Of a stretch of DNA of 64,000 nt, positions 58,495 to 64,000 are shown one piece after another; the stretch's first letter is position 1, and every line of letters starts with the position of its first letter. The DNA comes from Lyophyllum atratum (Eukaryota; Basidiomycota; Agaricomycetes; Agaricales; Lyophyllaceae). Position numbers and translations under genes: made by a program. The stretch is taken from contig JACGCN010000019.1 of NCBI GenBank assembly GCA_014905825.1, positions 310,001-374,000 of the forward strand, given 5' to 3'. The notes beneath the pieces were generated by a model. It was given only the letters and a program-made list of their open reading frames with translations, was not told where the DNA came from and ran no database searches.

Positions 58495-58560
58495 GTGTTT
58501 CCCGACGAACAGGCATTCCTTCGTTTCAGACGAAGGAATGCGTGTTTGTCAGAAAAACAC
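58495..58560. repeat. long imperfect hairpin (inverted repeat, about 29-bp arms)
   Basis: GTGTTTCCCGACGAACAGG then CATTCCTTCG on the left pairs with CGAAGGAATGCGTGTTTGTC then AGAAAAACAC on the right, around a TTTCAGA loop. Only a few mismatches and a two-base bulge. Confidence 0.8.
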
Positions 58561-59700
58561 AACAGGAAGACGGTTTTCTGTTTGGCAATGAACCTTTGAA
58601 AAACATCTTGCGTTTTTTCTTGATTGTTTTTTAGTAAAGTTTTTGAGTGTTTCCGAAAATACCTCTTTCTAAGTAGGAAAACATGTTTATTAAACAGTGT
58701 TGCTGCCAAACTTTTATAACCGCCAGGAGTGAATACTTGTAAACAACGCTCAGGTTGTAACATTTCAACAAAGAGATGGTGGAGAATAAATATAAGATTC
58801 ATGCAACTGTTGTAATGTACGGACAAAAGCCCGATTCGAGAAGAACTTTGAACATGATATATGTATATGCAGCGCAAATTGAACATGTGTACGAAACCTA
58901 AGGAGAGATCATAAGTAATCTTATCGATGTTGTGATCGTGAATCATTGAAACTCACAGTCCCACTAGGCCTTACTTAGGCTTACTCAAGTTCCAGGAGGG
59001 TCTCCCGTCGGAACTGAAATTCAGGAATCGACTTGCATCCCAGGGGCAATGGACCGTGTGTTCGTCTGTGATAGGACGCCATTGGACTGTTTTCCCGCAG
59101 CCATACAAGGCGTTTTTTTTTCCCCCCCGTTGCCAAGATTGCGGAGGTGGATGTATAGATCACCATTTTCGAGGATCTGCCCGTTTATCATCGGAGGGTG
59201 TGCCATCGCACTGGTCGACTCCGAGGCATACCACACGTTAACGCCTTTGTGGGGTTTTCGAACACTGACAATGTACTTATAGACCCTGAGGTCTGGGTCG
59301 TCTGTGACAGCCTCACAATGCAGGCCGCGGCGACCTAATCTGAGGATGTCAACGTCATTGAGATGGGCACTATCTGTATTTGATCAAAACCACTGACGGT
59401 AGCGTTGTGGAATCAAAGTCTTTAGGACTACCAGAAGGTTAGCCCGTAGTGAATGACCTCCGTTGAGGAGCACTCACATTGCTTTACCTTGGCCGATCGA
59501 TGGGTCTGGCCGTGGAGTACCAGGCCTGGACGGACATGAGCATTAGTGTCTGCAACGGAGGCATCGGAGACCTACTGAGATTGAGAAGGTTGGGGAGCAG
59601 AAACTCGGACAGGTCCGGAGCTTGCAGACTCTTGGGTGGTCAGCGATGGCTGGAAGCTGTAAGGCGTTCATGATCAAATACAGTTCATGAAGTGAAAAAA
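58561..59700. other. 1.1-kb stretch without a recognisable gene
   Basis: T-rich first half, with short frames on both strands afterwards. A poly-T then poly-C run sits at about 59110-59128. Nothing else supported. Confidence 0.5.
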
Positions 59701-62219
59701 TCTATATACTCAAGGAACTGATTTAACGAGTTCTGGTGATCCGGAGACGGCTGGTGGTGTATCCCAGACTGATATTGTGTATTCTGGGACTGCCACGAAA
59801 GTAAAAGGTCGGTGCATTGATAGGTAAACGCATCGATGACTCACTGTGAGACCGTCTGCACATATTGAGGCCAGACTTGCTGAGCGCTCTCGTGATGTTG
59901 AGGGGTGCGTTGCTGATGACTGAAGATAGTTATTATAAAGCCTCGGAGTAATTATACAGAAATCTGAGACTAACACGACGAAACTAGGGGCCGGCGGAGC
60001 CTGATGAGTCACTCCGTAAGATGGATAAGGCGCACTGCTGAAAGCCGTCAAGTCTCTTCTATTTGACAGGTGATCAGAGGCTTACTTAGGCGAAGGAACT
60101 GGTTGCAGCTGCTGCGAAGGGTTCCAGGGCACTCTGTTAAAAGTGTCAATGCCTGATTGTTGGACTAGGAAAGGACCCACGACGGTGGAGGCCCATGCGG
60201 ATGGCTCCAGGGGCTGCGAAACACATCAGCACTTGATCTGGCGGAGGCAGGAGTCAAAGCTCACCTTGAGGAAGTTAGATGAGAGCCGGGTTGAAGGGGC
60301 GCCGGTTGGGGTGGTGCCTGAGTCGCTGAGAGCGGCGATACTCTGTAATAGGCGTCAACAGCTGAGCTTTATGTATGCGAAAGGACCAACTGCACTGCAG
60401 GTGGTTGAACTGGAGCCTCTTGCTGAAGGTGGCTGTTGGGGCTGTGAAAACATCGGCAATTGATCATGATCAGTGTACAGGAGGAACGAGAGGTTTACCT
60501 CGAGCGATCTGGCTGAGGGCTAGGTTGGGAAGCGAGCGATTGCGGGATCGCTTGGTGTGATTCTGACGTACGCGGCCTGAAAGATGCAATTCTTATCGGA
60601 CGGGCTGCCTCTGGTGATGCCCCCTCTGTACTTACTGAGGTTGATCAGCCGCTCGTTGCTCGCCTTTGTCGCCAGCTAGCCGGTCTAGAAATCTACATGC
60701 AATGGTGGATGAACGTGACTAGTCTTCCTCCTGAAACAGGAAGACGAACCTTATCTTGTGTTTCTCGGCACTGGGGGTTGGTGAGTTCTGCGACTCGTCG
60801 CGTGCATTTCCAGAGAGCGCGGGACCTCTGCCCCTGCTTCCTTGACTTCCAGGACTGGGTCAAGAAGTGGGAAGAATGAGATCTGGAGAACAGTAAGGCA
60901 TGCTAAAGCAAAACCTACACGGAAAATCGACCTGGTGGATGCGGAGTCCGAGGCTCCTTCCGCACCCCAGAGTCGCCAGTGCCGCCGGAAACGTTACGAG
61001 ACCGATCGCGATCACGATAACGTAGATCCTCGTTGTCGGATATCGACAATTCGCCTAGCAAGAACTTCGCATTCAGGTCAGTGGATGTACTGCAGAAAGT
61101 AAACCAATACATACATCGATTGCTTCTGGGTCGTGATATGCGGCCCTCCCGCTAGACGGCAACTCGACTTGGGGTGGAAAGGGCATGCTGCTCAGACGAT
61201 ACGTATTGATCAATTGGCAACGCCGGATATATATATATATATATTTACATGCTTGCAAAAATTCGGAGTACTGGGTGTGCATGATCAGACTTTCAAGTCA
61301 GGCGACCTTATCGGAACAATCAGAAGCGGTCCACATGTGAAAGATGACTCTGAAATACTTTTGGACCGCTCAAATGCTGATCATGATCATGAAAGCGCTC
61401 GATTGGCAAAAATGAAACATGCGGAAGCACAGGTAAAAAGGAAAAAAGAGAAAGTTATTTAGAATTCCGTCCCGACCTCCATCACCCTTCCAAAGGAGCC
61501 TATCAGGAAGTTATCAAGCTCTGTGGAGGCATCAAAAAGAAGTAATCATACCCGAAGATACTGATTCAGGGGGATCCCTAGCGAGTACGCGTCCTCGATG
61601 CGAGACGCGAAACTGATGCAAATATGTGTGAACGTGTGGTTTTAACATTAAGGACAGATGCTCACAATCTAGCGGCGCGGTCCACGACTTCCTTTGGGGC
61701 CCGAGGGCGGGAGTGGACAGTGGTCAGTGGCCCGCTGGAGAAAACGGCGACCTCGCCTTTAAAGGGTTCGCCCATGATGGCAGCGATGGCTAAATTGGGA
61801 GGGGCTTTCTCGGAACGCCATCCTAACAGATAGAATGAGTGCGGGCCCATGTCCAGTCGGGCGCTGTATATGTCCGGCCTTTCCGTTGCCGGCATCCTGA
61901 AATGAGCTTGGATCAGAGGTTGGGCTCTGGTGGATCCAGGGCGGAACCGGAAGTAATGGAGCGACCGCTTTCTTCTATTGGTTGAAAACAGGTAGGCGTG
62001 AGCCCCCTGATTCCTCTTCTCAACCATCAGCCTTAGAGAATATTCAAAAGCAAGCCGAGCAATACTTACCATGTCAGGAGGCTGGGCAGCGACGACGGGC
62101 CTGGGGGTACACCGGCAGGCCCTCCTCTGGGCACGTACCAATATCATTACTTGTACACCGTATATTAGGTAGGAGTCACTGACCTCCTGAACACGGCCAG
62201 AACGCAGAAGCATAACCAT
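59701..62219 (-). CDS. possible multi-exon hypothetical gene (uncertain)
   Basis: The minus strand shows a series of open blocks with protein-like composition separated by short intron-like gaps: LDMGPHSFYLLGWRSEKAPP and AIAAIMGEPFKGEVAVFSSG (62000-61670), RFASRIEDAYSLGIPLNQYL (about 61600-61540), ELDNFLIGSFGRVMEVGT (about 61520-61470), LNAKFLLGELSISDNEDLRY (about 61080-61020), FLDRLAGDKGEQRAADQPQ (about 60690-60640), then Pro/Gln/Ser-rich pieces to about 59710. The order would suit a small globular N terminus and a low-complexity tail. I could not join the blocks into one verified frame, and I do not recognise a family. Treat it as a lead, not a gene model. Confidence 0.3.
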
Positions 62220-63241
62220 TCTTCAAGTAGTGCGTTGGAAGTGCGAATATCGATTTGAAGATAGAGGTTGTTGTGAGCAATCTATGGTGGTAGGATAAAT
62301 CTGAGCTGAGGGTGATGTCTTAAATACCTGCTCGGAGTCACCTCGAGGCTGTATACGTAGCCCTTTTGCAACGTTCTCATCGCCATGATCATCGACAAAA
62401 CGAAATTTACATTTCTGTAAAATATTCCTTTGTCGCATATAAATTCATCTTTCTCAGTTAAATTTGTACTATTTGTTTGGGACCACGCCACATGTTCCAT
62501 AAGCGCACGCGCGCGCAGAATCCGGATGTCAGATTTCCGCGATCGGGCATGCACATGTACATGCGCAAGGCGCGCTAGTGGTTCCATTTCATATCAATAC
62601 GAGCTAGCGCTGTCGTGCGAATTCGCCCTGATCAAATTCAAGAAAGGTGGAAACGATTCAGTTTTGTTTCCGGTGGCAAATAGTAGTGCAGTATTGCCTG
62701 ACTTTCGATGTTTCGAAGCTATTGGGCGCCCAGATCTATATAGATACAAGTCAGCACAAAAAATAAGAAAGACGCGCTTGTACGATGCGACCCACCTATC
62801 GAGAACCGGACCGGTTGATGACAGGGTAGTGGCGCAATGGCCGCACCTGATCATAACATGTGTGGGGGATTAGAGGGTATGTATCTGTAGATCTAGATCT
62901 CCAGTTTCACGGATTGGGATTCGAAGGATTTGAAATTATCGACATAAGCGATGGCTATGCTCTCCGAATCCGCTCCGGATGGATCCATGCATGATGCATG
63001 CGTACTGCGATCAATATCTTGGATGATCATGGGACTAGCTGCTAGGTGCGCATGGCCATGGGGAGCGCCTACTGGCATATGCATGCTGCCCATGAGCGTT
63101 AACATGGGTTTAGCTCGTGTACTATAGTCAGCCGAGCGGCATGTACACGTTTCTGCTTTCCGCGAGCTAGCTATAGGTCGCGGGTGAACTTGAAAAATCT
63201 ATCTCGAAACTACCTAGTCTACGTATTACTCTCAATCTCTT
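62220..63241. other. 1-kb intergenic stretch
   Basis: Frames at 62430-62873 + and 62282-62587 - overlap and show no motif. Several short palindromes occur (GACCGGACCGGTT-like, GGATCCATGCATGATGCATG). Promoter side of the WD40 gene. Confidence 0.5.
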
Positions 63242-64000
63242 ATGGAGGCCGTGGATAGCAAGATCCCTACATTTCCACAACATAGATCTCTCTACACCAG
63301 CGATGAGCGGGTCATAACTGCTCTCCGGTTTGATCAAGACGCTCAATACCTCGCCACTTGCGATCGAGCTGGACTTTTGATTGTGCGTACAATTACGACC
63401 GTATACGGGCTATACCTACATGTTCGATTAATCATTCTCATTATGTATAGATTTACTTCGTACCTACTCTTGAGGTCGCAAGAAACTTCAAAGCCAAGAC
63501 CGGTATTGGATGCGTGGCGTGGCATCCTAAAGTATCCCGGAAACTCGCCATTGGGTGCGAGAACGGGGACGTAAATGTAATACGCGTCTCTGAACGCACA
63601 GAGAGCATGAACGTAAGGGAACGATTTCCAACCAAGGTTTTTCGGCAACTCACCATATGTAGAACGACGCCTTGGACACATTCTATGAGTTCGATTGCCC
63701 CATCCGACATCTCGAATATGGGGAAACCGGCAGACACATGGCCGTTGCATTTGATTTCGACGTCTGTCTCTTTGAAGGTCAGCTTCCGATGCAGCTGTGG
63801 ATGGTAAAATGACTCACATGTCCTTAGAGGACACTGGCGATGCCGAACGCCTCCCCATAACACCTAAAGCCTCAGGCTCTAGATCAATTATACGCGGAAC
63901 CCATTTCGTCAAAGACGAGAAGTTAATTGTATGTTTCATGGACCCAGAGTCCGGAATTCTGTAAGTTCTCATATCCACAGAGAAGATCAACAGCTTATAG
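63242..64000 (+). CDS. WD40-repeat protein, N-terminal part (cut by window end)
   Basis: Exons 63242-63382, 63451-63612, 63663-63777 and 63828-63960, with a GTAAGT donor at 63961, so the gene continues beyond the window. It starts MEAVDSKIPTFPQHRSLYTS. A first blade ERVITALRFDQDAQYLATCD is followed by RAGLL and IYFVPTLEVARNFKAK, then TGIGCVAWHPKVSRKLAIGC with ENGDVNVIRV, then CPIRHLEYGETGRHMAVAFD, and GTHFVKDEKLIVCFMDPESG. These are degenerate WD40 units of a beta-propeller, a platform for protein complexes. Which WD40 family it belongs to cannot be told from this part. Confidence 0.75.

Noticed and set aside
1..64000. CRISPR arrays, bacterial operons, integrons or phage
   Set aside because: Gene structure with short introns throughout is eukaryotic; no regularly spaced repeats or bacterial signals were seen.

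Overview
The window reads as nuclear DNA of a basidiomycete, most likely an agaricomycete. Genes are dense and broken by many short introns (about 45-75 nt, GT..AG). Several families are typical of mushrooms: a TKL-type kinase, a TET/JBP-like dioxygenase, secreted BBE-type oxidase, S41 and A1 proteases, and an SPT5-like paralogue. There is no sign of operons, CRISPR or bacterial signals.

Layout. 1-3.1 kb: 3' part of a plasma-membrane Na+/H+ antiporter with a long hydrophilic tail. 3.6-5.8 kb (-): 4-coumarate-CoA-ligase-like adenylating enzyme. 8.1-10.1 kb: a gene with SLPTMP repeats, an acidic stretch and a papain-like fold, split by an 894-bp TIR element with a 9-bp target duplication. 11.4-13.9 kb: a GST-only eEF1B-gamma relative and a membrane protein. 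16.2-20.9 kb: class 3 lipase, a disordered Ser/Pro-rich protein, and histone H3. 21.4-27.6 kb: N2227/carnosine N-methyltransferase, a kinase fused to four Vts1/Smaug-type SAM domains, and a decayed copy of the methyltransferase. 28-30 kb: a small unknown protein and a DUF202 membrane protein. 30-41 kb, all minus strand: secreted S41-type protease, GPI- or membrane-tailed aspartic protease, secreted FAD/BBE oxidase. 41.9-44.9 kb: the scavenger decapping enzyme DcpS and a conserved nuclear-type lysine-rich protein. 45-48 kb: tRNA-Ala fragment, an internally duplicated unknown gene, and an AROM (shikimate kinase) relic. 49-52 kb: SPT5-like NGN/KOW protein. 53-56 kb: two divergent Cys-rich/coiled-coil genes. 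56-58.2 kb: a 192-bp tandem duplication followed by a broken TET/JBP-like dioxygenase. 58-63 kb: mostly unassigned, with a long hairpin and a possible multi-exon minus-strand gene. 63.2 kb to the end: start of a WD40 protein.

How it fits together. Most intact genes are unrelated housekeeping or secreted-enzyme genes. The three minus-strand secreted enzymes (30-41 kb) may act outside the cell on proteins and small molecules, but nothing shows that they are co-regulated. The less usual content is the kinase with four RNA-binding-type SAM domains and a set of gene relics and mobile DNA: the transposon-split gene, methyltransferase relic, AROM relic, tRNA fragment and frameshifted dioxygenase. 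Exon borders were inferred by eye from splice consensus, reading-frame phase and family conservation; no search was run.
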